Assembly (NCBI GenBank): GCA_029582155.1
Contig: CM055905.1
Span: forward strand, 10,194,995 to 10,258,994
Direction of reading: 5' to 3'
DNA length: 64,000 bases
Source of the DNA: Panopea generosa
Taxonomy: Eukaryota; Mollusca; Bivalvia; Adapedonta; Hiatellidae
Under the pieces are notes generated by a model. That model saw nothing but the letters and a program-made list of their open reading frames with translations, did no database searches and was not told the origin of the DNA. Positions 21,430 through 33,500 of this stretch are shown in pieces. Each line of letters opens with the position of its first letter. The first letter of the stretch is position 1. A program made the translations under genes and the position numbers.

Positions 21430-21715
21430 ACAGTGTTTTGAATTTATTTATTTTACATCAATTGTAAAACTAGTTCCTGCAACTTAAGACGAATCACGCT
21501 CGAAGTCTTCCTGCATACAATGTCACTTGTATGCTGCAGTGTGTATATATTTGGCAATAAAATATGTTTAAACTGAACTAACCAGTACAAAGCATAAGTG
21601 GATCAAGGGTCGTGCTCAAGGACACTACAAATAGCTGTAGCGAAGGATCAAACCCATGACCCCCGAGCTTTGGTCCAATGATCTACCACTAGACTCCACA
21701 AATATATATAGATAC
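21430..21715 (-). repeat. tRNA-derived SINE, antisense, third family
   Basis: The minus strand carries a tRNA-like head (tctagtggtagatcattgga, gggtcatgggtttgatcc) followed by a body with gtgtccttgagcacgaccct and gacttcgagcgtgattcgtc. Confidence 0.6.
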
Positions 21716-23560
21716 CATCAGCTCAAAAAATACTTCAAACTACTTACCGTATTTACAGCAACATGTTTTTTTAATGGGGTTTAACAACATTTTTAACTCG
21801 AACCTACGACCTTAGCGGTAAGAGGCAAGAGACAGTGCCTTAGACCAATTGGCAGCAGATGACCCGTTTACAATAACAAAGTGTAAATGAATGTTTTATT
21901 AAGGTAAATGAACCTTTTTATAGACATATTTATATTATTCATAAAATTTTATATAAAAATACGTAAATCAGTTTAATGATCATTAAAGTCGACTTGATGT
22001 TCATGTGGCAGTCTGCAATGATCTGATGTTTTCATCAACATACATGTATACTCTTCCCCCATTGTGCGGGAGTTGTCCAGATTGAAAGCGAAAACCCGTT
22101 TGTCCAGTTAGTTACATGATCTATTGCAATCACAAATCTCTATGTATCCGTGCATTTCTTTTGCAATTTATAACAGACCAACTCTTCTTCTTTTGAAAAG
22201 TCAAACTCCCTCATTGCTTGGGGAAAAGGTTCACATACAGTTTTTGAAAAATAAATATAGTCCGAGAACCCAGTCTATGACATTTTAACCGAATTGCAAA
22301 AGTTTTCCAAAACATACAGTCCTGACTATTTCTATGACTTTATATAAATATGGAACAATCTGAGGAAGGTATTGTGAGAAATTTATGTAGTTTCTTTGCT
22401 GAAACTGAAAAAAATAATAATTTATATTAATGATAAAAATATAGAAAATAAAATGTTAGGCCTTAAAAAAATTGTTTGTTTCCGGTATCCTGACCGACCC
22501 TAAAAATATTGTGTACTGCGTGATAATGAGGTTGAGCCGGTGTACAGGAAAATATGTTGGCTAACATTATCGAACGTTTAACCAAACTGAACGCAGCCCT
22601 GAGTTTTTCCTGCATCTGACGCACATTTTCAAGCGTGGACACTTATTTTAAATTCCATTGCGTCAAGGACAAGTTTCCGCAAAAAAGCAATGTTGTTCAT
22701 TCCTTTTACAATCCAAAGCAACAGAATTCCTAATTAGAAACCAAATAAAATATTTGGAGATATATACATTCACTTTTATTGCAACAATTCTATCAAAATC
22801 GAGATGTTTTTGTTATTTTCCACCAAAACATTTCCCCTACGTAGGACCGCATGTAACAGATCATATGCACTACCATTTGTTAACTATTACACCGTTGTTG
22901 ATCACGTGACAAGAGTTGAGAAAATCCGAAAGTCATTGAAATTTATGAAATAAAATGTGTTTTAATGCAATTATGCTAGTATTTTTCATATTTTGTTGTC
23001 TATATCGTAAATTTTCTTACAATGACCAATCGTTTGCATCATAAGCATCAGTGATTTGTATTGCAAATGAACAGTCTACTGTTGTACGTAATGTCATCAG
23101 TATTCGCGATTTAGAAGCCTTGTAAATAAGCCAGGGCCTAGATTTATCAACAATTTGAGTCTGAGAATTGGACTCCAATTCAAATCTTACATTTTTGTAA
23201 AACGCTATAAACATACAATTATAGGTAAGAAATGTGATTATGTAACATTTTCTGTTAAATTATCGTTAAAACTGCTTGGTTTTGCAAATAAATAAAACAA
23301 ATTGCTTCTTAAATAGATGTTATTTGAATCTGAAATTTTTGACAATTTGAGTCTGAGCTGAATCTCAAAACTCATTCCCAAAAGTGCAAGCAAGAGTCCT
23401 GCTGGGTTGTGCTTTTACAGCTCACAGCTGTCTTCATGAATAAAAGGTACAGTAAAAAATATCCTTATCAGCCACATCAGATCAGCATGATGCCTTATAG
23501 TTTGTGACCCTTAAAATAGTATTGTAGGGGTCCATAACCCACAAATGAAAAATCCTAGGG
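21716..23560. other. No supported gene
   Basis: AT-rich. 21770-21870 resembles an antisense SINE head (aactcgaacctacgacctta). 23090-23360 contains two diverged copies of caatttgagtctgaga-like sequence. A frame at 22658-22909 and the minus frame 23017-23214 lack motifs. Confidence 0.4.
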
Positions 23561-23565
23561 AAAAC

Positions 23566-23752
23566 CCTGGTCTGTCCCAGAACCTGATCCTGGTCTGTCC
23601 CAGAACCTAATCCTGGTCTGTCCCAGAACCTAATCCTGGTCTGTCCTAGAACCTGATATTGGTCTGTCCCAGAACCTGATCCTGGTCTGTCCCAGAACCT
23701 GATCCTGGTCTGTCCCAGAACCTGATCCTGGTCTGTCCTAGAACCTGATATC
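23566..23752. repeat. 24-bp minisatellite
   Basis: About eight units of cctggtctgtcccagaacct plus gatc or aatc. The apparent minus-strand GTDQDQVLGQTR-type repeat protein results from the unit being divisible by three. Confidence 0.95.
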
Positions 23753-23952
23753 TTCAGAATCAGGTCAATCAGCCTCAATTAAACACAAAGTCAGTAAGGT
23801 GGCTGGATGGTTGGTTGTCTATTATTAAGTGCAGAAATGTGTTTTTTTACAATTTTTTTTGGTTGTTTTTATCTAAATTTACATTCATAAACATTAAAAG
23901 CACATAGACAACATACAAAACATGTTAAGCATCAAGTTTAAAAAAAAAAATC

Positions 23953-23998
23953 CCTACCTACCTACCTACCTACCTACCTACCTACCTACCCACCCACC
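23953..23998. repeat. CTAC tetranucleotide microsatellite
   Basis: A run of CTAC units ending in CACC variants. Confidence 0.95.
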
Positions 23999-24187
23999 CT
24001 ATATTTTTTGGCCATCAAATCTGAAACAAACAATTTTTTTCAGACCTAATGTAAATTTTAGGTCTTCTGTTCTTCACAGAATAAAGGAAGAAATTTGGAC
24101 TGTGAAATTTTGGAATGTCTAGAGTTCTGAAAGTTTTTTGGCACAGACTGCATGTATGCGTTAATATTTTGCTTTCCTTTTTATATA

Positions 24188-24430
24188 CAGTCTAACCTGT
24201 CCTTGCAGCCACCTCTTATAAGCAGTCACCTGTGTTAAGCGTCCACTTCAAAATCCCCTCCCATGTAAATTGCCTATATAAAGTGCATGTATTAAATGGT
24301 CACTTCTTTAACGTGACCAGCGGCCAAACCATTTCATCCCAAACAATGCCCATAAGCGGTCAGCGGCCAGGTGTAGCGGTCAGATGTAGAGCCCGACTCT
24401 TAGCACTTAGCGGTCACACCTTTTGGCTGG
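24188..24430. mobile_element. MITE fragment beginning CAGTCTAACCTG
   Basis: Begins next to TA with the same terminal sequence as the MITE at 16214-16393 and contains several ttaagcggtca-like phrases. The right inverted end was not found, so it is truncated or diverged. Confidence 0.45.
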
Positions 24431-24527
24431 CTGATAAACATTTCTTCAGAAACTAAAAAAATGAAGGACAGAGCTAGCTTTGAAAAAACATTGTGTATGT
24501 GCCTTTGAAGTGGTGTAGTTTATTACA

Positions 24528-24810
24528 CCATCACGCAGTTACTGAGTTCGTGCATGATCATCCAGACCACAAGAGTCAATGTGACTCTACTACAGACTGT
24601 GGGAAACTATCTACACTGGTATCACAGTACCATCACGCAGTTACTGAGTTCCTGCATGATCACCCAGATCACAAGAGTCAATGCGACGCTACTACAGACT
24701 GTGGGAAACTATCTACACTGGTATCACAGTACCATCACACAGTTACTGAGTTCCTGCATGATCATCCAGATCACAAGAGTCAATGTGATGCTACTACAGA
24801 TGAACGCTTC
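24528..24810 (+). repeat. Three 102-bp units, open in frame
   Basis: Period measured as 102 between consecutive catcacNcagttactgag motifs. The frame 24493-24903 reads through as 34-residue repeats (VTEFLHDHPDHKSQC, GKLSTLVSQYHH) and continues 30 codons after the last unit. No family is recognised, the frame begins without an ATG, and open frames are expected for a period divisible by three. Differences between units are mostly third-position C/T changes. Confidence 0.6.
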
Positions 24811-25258
24811 ATGAGAACGGAAACCATTCACATACCGGGCCCTAGATGTGAAGGCAACGCCGAGAGTATTTTGGGACCAAGAACCAGGTTACAGCCGGTG
24901 TAGCGTAGTCTGTAGAATGAACCCAGCTCTATCAATTGTAATGAGCACACTGATTGGTCAGCTCAGCTGCTTCAGGGAAAGTTTGAACGACGTCAGTTTA
25001 GTTAACGTTCAATTGCTATGAACTATGGGACAGTCATATAATTCCCTGCTTTATCCATTGGTGGTTAATAGACGTAATTCGGGAGATATCAGGTTCTTAG
25101 ACTAAGAACGAACCCAGCTCTCCCAATTGGGTGGGTCCGTTAACTAGCAACTGTTACGAACCAATCAGCGTGCTCCTAATATATTGCTAGGTGATAGCTA
25201 ATCAGCACGCTGATAGTCAGTAAATCTGACGCTGGGAAAGCCCTCTCATGTAAACAAT

Positions 25259-25465
25259 ATGGCGTCCTTAATATCGGCTGCTAATAATTTGAAGAGAGCA
25301 CACCAAATTGTAAATTCATCAAGATCTTGTCCTGTTTTGTCATTAAAACATAAGGAAATAGAATGTGTAAAGATAAGTTTCTGTGGTGGTAGTTCTAAAG
25401 ATGTTCTGGCCGTTCTGCCTACAGGCAATGGGAAATCTCTTTTGTTTGAATTGGTACCAACATAA
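25259..25465 (+). pseudogene. RecQ-like helicase N-terminal fragment
   Basis: A 68-codon frame starts with a well-placed ATG (MASLISAANNLKRAHQ) and ends in DVLAVLPTGNGKSLLFELVP followed by T and a stop. LPTGNGKS is a Walker A motif in the RecQ-type setting (family form PTGGGKS), preceded by the usual basic KDV segment and followed by hydrophobic L-F-E-L-V-P. Everything after motif I (DEAH box, helicase C domain) is missing downstream. A truncated gene or mobile-element helicase fragment fits best; a first exon with a donor inside ttggtacc is less likely. Confidence 0.65.
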
Positions 25466-25469
25466 TTAT

Positions 25470-27566
25470 ATAGATTTGCCAACACACACAGACAGCACAT
25501 CACATCAAATAATATCCAAATAATGAAAAAGCTGTCCATTAATGCCATATTTTATTGGGCAACATCACCTTTACAAACACAAAACAATGAAATCCTGAAC
25601 CTGTCACTGACACATTAAAACAAAAAGAACATTACACAATACTTCACAATACAAATTGCAGTGTTTTACTATTAACGCGGCTTTTTTAAATAAATAAAAA
25701 CAATATCACAGATCCTACTTGGACATTCCGATCAATAAATACAAAACTTTGCAGTTTTATAATGATTGCCTGGAGTATATATATATAAATATACATGTAC
25801 TATTTGGATGGATTCAAGTGTCTTTGTCGATGTCTAGAGAAGGAATGCTGTAGATTGTTAGTTTGGGGATAAGGGTATGTATGCAGTGCTGGGTGTGGCC
25901 TAACTTGCATCACTCACTTGTCAATCAATGTCACTCCTAAACTAATTACTAATTCACATCATCTGTCATTCCCAAGCCAACTCAGTTCACATATATACAA
26001 AACAACATGTACAATAAACCAGTTTGGATTTACTATTCTGTACTATACAAGTAATTAATTGATTTGCAATACAGTACAGTTAGGATGTACCTGTATGACT
26101 TTCATGTATAAATTTGATATAATTATAGGTTAAGACAGTGTTGTCTCCCTTGAACCATAAAATGCTTGAACTATAAAAAATGAATAAGTAACACTGAGTG
26201 ACATGTTTAAATCATGTATTTTGACATTCAAGGTAACACTTTACTGCCGATAATAAGAAAATAGAAATTCTACTTCTATAACCCATGTGGAATGTTTTAA
26301 TTTTAAACATACTGTACATACAATAGTTCATTTAACGGAGCGCTAAGCTAACAGAGCTTTAAACAACTCAGCTCAGGTTATGTTAGTATTGTCAGAAGGT
26401 TAACCCTGAATACAATTATGTCCAGCGTTGCAAATGCCCGTGGGTGCTGTGAAATCTTCATTAATGAAGCAATATGTCAGATTGTATTTGGAAGAAGAGA
26501 TAGACCACTGCAATATTTACATAACATTTACTCATTATAAAGATCTACCAATCGTCACTATATGTTATATTGGACTCACAATAACGGGCTTCGCTGTGTT
26601 TGTTAGTAATATAAGCGGGAAAAACAACACTCACGGCCATCTTGAATACGAATATTTTGTTTATATAATGACGTCAGTGTTTAAAAAAAGATTTTATTAA
26701 CCAATGGAGAGCGGGTGGAACGCATATTAAGGGTGGGGTTAAAATATGAAATTGTTATATGTTAAGGGTGGGGAATATGAGACTTAACAATAAACAGAAC
26801 CTAGATATAAAGCATTTGACAAGAGACTACATAATGTTAGACATATTAAATATAGCGTTAAACATCAAATTCAGTGCGGTAAATACGCCACACCTGTGAA
26901 ATCGCCATGTTTTTATAAAAAATATATGTTCTCTGTATCGAGCGAAATAAACAATTATATGTTATTGATTTTGTTTTTATTTTCATTGTTATAGATTCAG
27001 CATATCTTAATCTTTGTAAGAATTGATTAAAACCAAGGTTATTTACAATAAATATACTTTAAAATGCCATTCAAACGCAGCCGGAATTAGTAAAAAACGG
27101 CGAAAAATCGTCAAAAAACGTCATAAAAGTGTAAACTTTCAGACCAGATTTAAGGCATTATTTTATTTTTTTTCATATATTACATAATTAATGGGATTAG
27201 GGCAGTTTAACATCTTAATCACTGGTATACACGCCACATTTGCCTTTTCCCCATGGCCGGAAAAGTGACCGGATCGGCCGGAATTTGACCGGGTTTTAGT
27301 AGTACCCTCAGCTACCACCATTGAGACGAGCTCTCTGATTGGTTGAAAAAAGTATAGGGATGTTAAGGGCATATTTTTATACTAAACTTAATTCTGGTTG
27401 GATGAAAATGTGAAACTGGCAAATGGTCACAATAAAATATAAGTTTATTATGTTTGTGTTAATAAAAAATTAGAATTATGAATTCAATTCATTTTATCAA
27501 GGAAACTGCATGGAAAGAAAAATAGGTGAAATTTACTTTTTTTCATGCTGAAAGTGGGGGTACGCC
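25470..27566. other. No supported gene
   Basis: AT-rich. 26970-27175 is a diverged copy of the repeat at 19700-19890. 27230-27300 (cgccacatttgccttttccc) is related, inverted, to 17700-17765. The 90-codon frame at 26428-26700 has no recognisable motif. Confidence 0.45.
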
Positions 27567-30500
27567 CGCGGCCAATCTGCGCCGACGGCTAATACTTGGG
27601 TTTCAATGGACACCTCAGTTGTCTTCTACACCCTCTGGCCTGCCCAGTGACACCCAGTTTTTGAGCCTGGCTCATGTAGAAGTCGGTCATCGAGTGTCCT
27701 GAACACGGGGACACACACCAGGCTGCAGTCTGTAGGCTGTTTTAAAGCGATTAAGTGGAAAAGACGGCATTTGGTTTGTGGCCAATATTTAGTTTGGAGC
27801 TAATACTTGGGTTTCAATGGACACCTCAGTTGTCTTCTACACCCTCTGGCCTGCCCAGTGACACCCAGTTTTTGAGCCTGGCTCATGTAGAAGTCGGTCA
27901 TCGAGTGTCCTGAACACGGGGACACACACCAGGCTGCAGTCTGTAGGCTGTTTTAAAGCGATTAAGTGGAAAAGACGGCATTTGGTTTGTGGCCAATATT
28001 TAGTTTGGAGCTAATACTTGGGTTTCAATGGACACCTCAGTTGTCTTCTACACCCTCTGGCCTGCCCAGTGACACCCAGTTTTTGAGCCTGGCTCATGTA
28101 GAAGTCGGTCATCGAGTGTCCTGAACACGGGGACACACACCAGGCTGCAGTCTGTAGGCTGTTTTAAAGCGATTAAGTGGAAAAGACGGCATTTGGTTTG
28201 TGGCCAATATTTAGTTTGGAGCTAATACTTGGGTTTCAATGGACACCTCAGTTGTCTTCTACACCCTCTGGCCTGCCCAGTGACACCCAGTTTTTGAGCC
28301 TGGCTCATGTAGAAGTCGGTCATCGAGTGTCCTGAACACGGGGACCCACACCAGGCTGCAGTCTGTAGGCTGTTTGAAGCGAATTAAGTGGAAAAGACGG
28401 CATTTGGTTTGTGGCCAATATTTAGTTTGGAGCTAATACTTGGGTTTCAATGGACACCTCAGTTGTCTTCTACACCCTCTGGCCTGCCCAGTGACACCCA
28501 GTTTTTGAGCCTGGCTCATGTAGAAGTCGGTCATCGAGTGTCCGTGAACACGGGGACACACACCAGGCTGCAGTCTGTAGGCTGTTTTGAAGCGATTAAG
28601 TGGAAAAGACGGCATTTGGTTTGTGGCCAATATTTAGTTTGGAGCTAATACTTGGGTTTCAATGGACACCTCAGTTGTCTTCTACACCCTCTGGCCTGCC
28701 CAGTGACACCCAGTTTTTGAGCCTGGCTCATGTAGAAGTCGGTCATCGAGTGTCCTGAACACGGGGACACACACCAGGCTGCAGTCTGTAGGCTGTTTTA
28801 AGCGATTAAGTGGAAAAGACGGCATTTGGTTTGTGGCCAATATTTAGTTTGGAGCTAATACTTGGGTTTCAATGGACACCTCAGTTGTCTTCTACACCCT
28901 CTGGCCTGCCCAGTGACACCCAGTTTTTGAGCCTGGCTCATGTAGAAGTCGGTCATCGAGTGTCCTGAACACGGGGACACACACCAGGCTGCAGTCTGTA
29001 GGCTGTTTTAAAGCGAATTAAGTGGAAAAGACGGCATTTGGTTTGTGGCCAATATTTAGTTTGGAGCTAATACTTGGGTTTCAATGGACACCTCAGTTGT
29101 CTTCTACACCCTCTGGCCTGCCCAGTGACACCCAGTTTTTGAGCCTGGCTCATGTAGAAGTCGGTCATCGAGTGTCCTGAACACGGGGACACACACCAGG
29201 CTGCAGTCTGTAGGCTGTTTTAAAGCGATTAAGTGGAAAAGACGGCATTTGGTTTGTGGCCAATATTTAGTTTGGAGCTAATACTTGGGTTTCAATGGAC
29301 ACCTCAGTTGTCTTCTACACCCTCTGGCCTGCCCAGTGACACCCAGTTTTTGAGCCTGGCTCATGTAGAAGTCGGTCATCGAGTGTCCTGAACACGGGGA
29401 CACACACCAGGCTGCAGTCTGTAGGCTGTTTTAAAGCGATTAAGTGGAAAAGACGGCATTTGGTTTGTGGCCAATATTTAGTTTGGAGCTAATACTTGGG
29501 TTTCAATGGACACCTCAGTTGTCTTCTACACCCTCTGGCCTGCCCAGTGACACCCAGTTTTTGAGCCTGGCTCATGTAGAAGTCGGTCATCGAGTGTCCT
29601 GAACACGGGGACACACACCAGGCTGCAGTCTGTAGGCTGTTTTAAAGCGATTAAGTGGAAAAGACGGCATTTGGTTTGTGGCCAATATTTAGTTTGGAGC
29701 TAATACTTGGGTTTCAATGGACACCTCAGTTGTCTTCTACACCCTCTGGCCTGCCCAGTGACACCCAGTTTTTGAGCCTGGCTCATGTAGAAGTCGGTCA
29801 TCGAGTGTCCTGAACACGGGGACACACACCAGGCTGCAGTCTGTAGGCTGTTTTAAAGCGATTAAGTGGAAAAGACGGCATTTGGTTTGTGGCCAATATT
29901 TAGTTTGGAGCTAATACTTGGGTTTCAATGGACACCTCAGTTGTCTTCTACACCCTCTGGCCTGCCCAGTGACACCCAGTTTTTGAGCCTGGCTCATGTA
30001 GAAGTCGGTCATCGAGTGTCCTGAACACGGGGACACACACCAGGCTGCAGTCTGTAGGCTGTTTTAAAGCGATTAAGTGGAAAAGACGGCATTTGGTTTG
30101 TGGCCAATATTTAGTTTGGAGCTAATACTTGGGTTTCAATGGACACCTCAGTTGTCTTCTACACCCTCTGGCCTGCCCAGTGACACCCAGTTTTTGAGCC
30201 TGGCTCATGTAGAAGTCGGTCATCGAGTGTCCTGAACACGGGGACACACACCAGGCTGCAGTCTGTAGGCTGTTTTAAAGCGATTAAGTGGAAAAGACGG
30301 CATTTGGTTTGTGGCCAATATTTAGTTTGGAGCTAATACTTGGGTTTCAATGGACACCTCAGTTGTCTTCTACACCCTCTGGCCTGCCCAGTGACACCCA
30401 GTTTTTGAGCCTGGCTCATGTAGAAGTCGGTCATCGAGTGTCCTGAACACGGGGACACACACCAGGCTGCAGTCTGTAGGCTGTTTTAAAGCGATTAAGT

Positions 30501-33500
30501 GGAAAAGACGGCATTTGGTTTGTGGCCAATATTTAGTTTGGAGCTAATACTTGGGTTTCAATGGACACCTCAGTTGTCTTCTACACCCTCTGGCCTGCCC
30601 AGTGACACCCAGTTTTTGAGCCTGGCTCATGTAGAAGTCGGTCATCGAGTGTCCTGAACACGGGGACACACACCAGGCTGCAGTCTGTAGGCTGTTTTAA
30701 AGCGATTAAGTGGAAAAGACGGCATTTGGTTTGTGGCCAATATTTAGTTTGGAGCTAATACTTGGGTTTCAATGGACACCTCAGTTGTCTTCTACACCCT
30801 CTGGCCTGCCCAGTGACACCCAGTTTTTGAGCCTGGCTCATGTAGAAGTCGGTCATCGAGTGTCCTGAACACGGGGACACACACCAGGCTGCAGTCTGTA
30901 GGCTGTTTTAAAGCGATTAAGTGGAAAAGACGGCATTTGGTTTGTGGCCAATATTTAGTTTGGAGCTAATACTTGGGTTTCAATGGACACCTCAGTTGTC
31001 TTCTACACCCTCTGGCCTGCCCAGTGACACCCAGTTTTTGAGCCTGGCTCATGTAGAAGTCGGTCATCGAGTGTCCTGAACACGGGGACACACACCAGGC
31101 TGCAGTCTGTAGGCTGTTTTAAAGCGATTAAGTGGAAAAGACGGCATTTGGTTTGTGGCCAATATTTAGTTTGGAGCTAATACTTGGGTTTCAATGGACA
31201 CCTCAGTTGTCTTCTACACCCTCTGGCCTGCCCAGTGACACCCAGTTTTTGAGCCTGGCTCATGTAGAAGTCGGTCATCGAGTGTCCTGAACACGGGGAC
31301 ACACACCAGGCTGCAGTCTGTAGGCTGTTTTAAAGCGATTAAGTGGAAAAGACGGCATTTGGTTTGTGGCCAATATTTAGTTTGGAGCTAATACTTGGGT
31401 TTCAATGGACACCTCAGTTGTCTTCTACACCCTCTGGCCTGCCCAGTGACACCCAGTTTTTGAGCCTGGCTCATGTAGAAGTCGGTCATCGAGTGTCCTG
31501 AACACGGGGACACACACCAGGCTGCAGTCTGTAGGCTGTTTTAAAGCGATTAAGTGGAAAAGACGGCATTTGGTTTGTGGCCAATATTTAGTTTGGAGCT
31601 AATACTTGGGTTTCAATGGACACCTCAGTTGTCTTCTACACCCTCTGGCCTGCCCAGTGACACCCAGTTTTTGAGCCTGGCTCATGTAGAAGTCGGTCAT
31701 CGAGTGTCCTGAACACGGGGACACACACCAGGCTGCAGTCTGTAGGCTGTTTTAAAGCGATTAAGTGGAAAAGACGGCATTTGGTTTGTGGCCAATATTT
31801 AGTTTGGAGCTAATACTTGGGTTTCAATGGACACCTCAGTTGTCTTCTACACCCTCTGGCCTGCCCAGTGACACCCAGTTTTTGAGCCTGGCTCATGTAG
31901 AAGTCGGTCATCGAGTGTCCTGAACACGGGGACACACACCAGGCTGCAGTCTGTAGGCTGTTTTAAGCGATTAAGTGGAAAAGACGGCATTTGGTTTGTG
32001 GCCAATATTTAGTTTGGAGCTAATACTTGGGTTTCAATGGACACCTCAGTTGTCTTCTACACCCTCTGGCCTGCCCAGTGACACCCAGTTTTTGAGCCTG
32101 GCTCATGTAGAAGTCGGTCATCGAGTGTCCTGAACACGGGGACACACACCAGGCTGCAGTCTGTAGGCTGTTTTAAGCGATTAAGTGGAAAAGACGGCAT
32201 TTGGTTTGTGGCCAATATTTAGTTTGGAGCTAATACTTGGGTTTCAATGGACACCTCAGTTGTCTTCTACACCCTCTGGCCTGCCCAGTGACACCCAGTT
32301 TTTGAGCCTGGCTCATGTAGAAGTCGGTCATCGAGTGTCCTGAACACGGGGACACACACCAGGCTGCAGTCTGTAGGCTGTTTTAAAGCGATTAAGTGGA
32401 AAAGACGGCATTTGGTTTGTGGCCAATATTTAGTTTGGAGCTAATACTTGGGTTTCAATGGACACCTCAGTTGTCTTCTACACCCTCTGGCCTGCCCAGT
32501 GACACCCAGTTTTTGAGCCTGGCTCATGTAGAAGTCGGTCATCGAGTGTCCTGAACACGGGGACACACACCAGGCTGCAGTCTGTAGGCTGTTTTAAGCG
32601 ATTAAGTGGAAAAGACGGCATTTGGTTTGTGGCCAATATTTAGTTTGGAGCTAATACTTGGGTTTCAATGGACACCTCAGTTGTCTTCTACACCCTCTGG
32701 CCTGCCCAGTGACACCCAGTTTTTGAGCCTGGCTCATGTAGAAGTCGGTCATCGAGTGTCCTGAACACGGGGACACACACCAGGCTGCAGTCTGTAGGCT
32801 GTTTTAAAGCGATTAAGTGGAAAAGACGGCATTTGGTTTGTGGCCAATATTTAGTTTGGAGCTAATACTTGGGTTTCAATGGACACCTCAGTTGTCTTCT
32901 ACACCCTCTGGCCTGCCCAGTGACACCCAGTTTTTGAGCCTGGCTCATGTAGAAGTCGGTCATCGAGTGTCCTGAACACGGGGACACACACCAGGCTGCA
33001 GTCTGTAGGCTGTTTTAAAGCGATTAAGTGGAAAAGACGGCATTTGGTTTGTGGCCAATATTTAGTTTGGAGCTAATACTTGGGTTTCAATGGACACCTC
33101 AGTTGTCTTCTACACCCTCTGGCCTGCCCAGTGACACCCAGTTTTTGAGCCTGGCTCATGTAGAAGTCGGTCATCGAGTGTCCTGAACACGGGGACACAC
33201 ACCAGGCTGCAGTCTGTAGGCTGTTTTAAGCGATTAAGTGGAAAAGACGGCATTTGGTTTGTGGCCAATATTTAGTTTGGAGCTAATACTTGGGTTTCAA
33301 TGGACACCTCAGTTGTCTTCTACACCCTCTGGCCTGCCCAGTGACACCCAGTTTTTGAGCCTGGCTCATGTAGAAGTCGGTCATCGAGTGTCCTGAACAC
33401 GGGGACACACACCAGGCTGCAGTCTGTAGGCTGTTTTAAAGCGATTAAGTGGAAAAGACGGCATTTGGTTTGTGGCCAATATTTAGTTTGGAGCTAATAC

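Noticed and set aside
23482..23778. 98-codon minus frame with GTDQDQVLGQTR repeats
   Set aside because: Translation of a 24-bp minisatellite.
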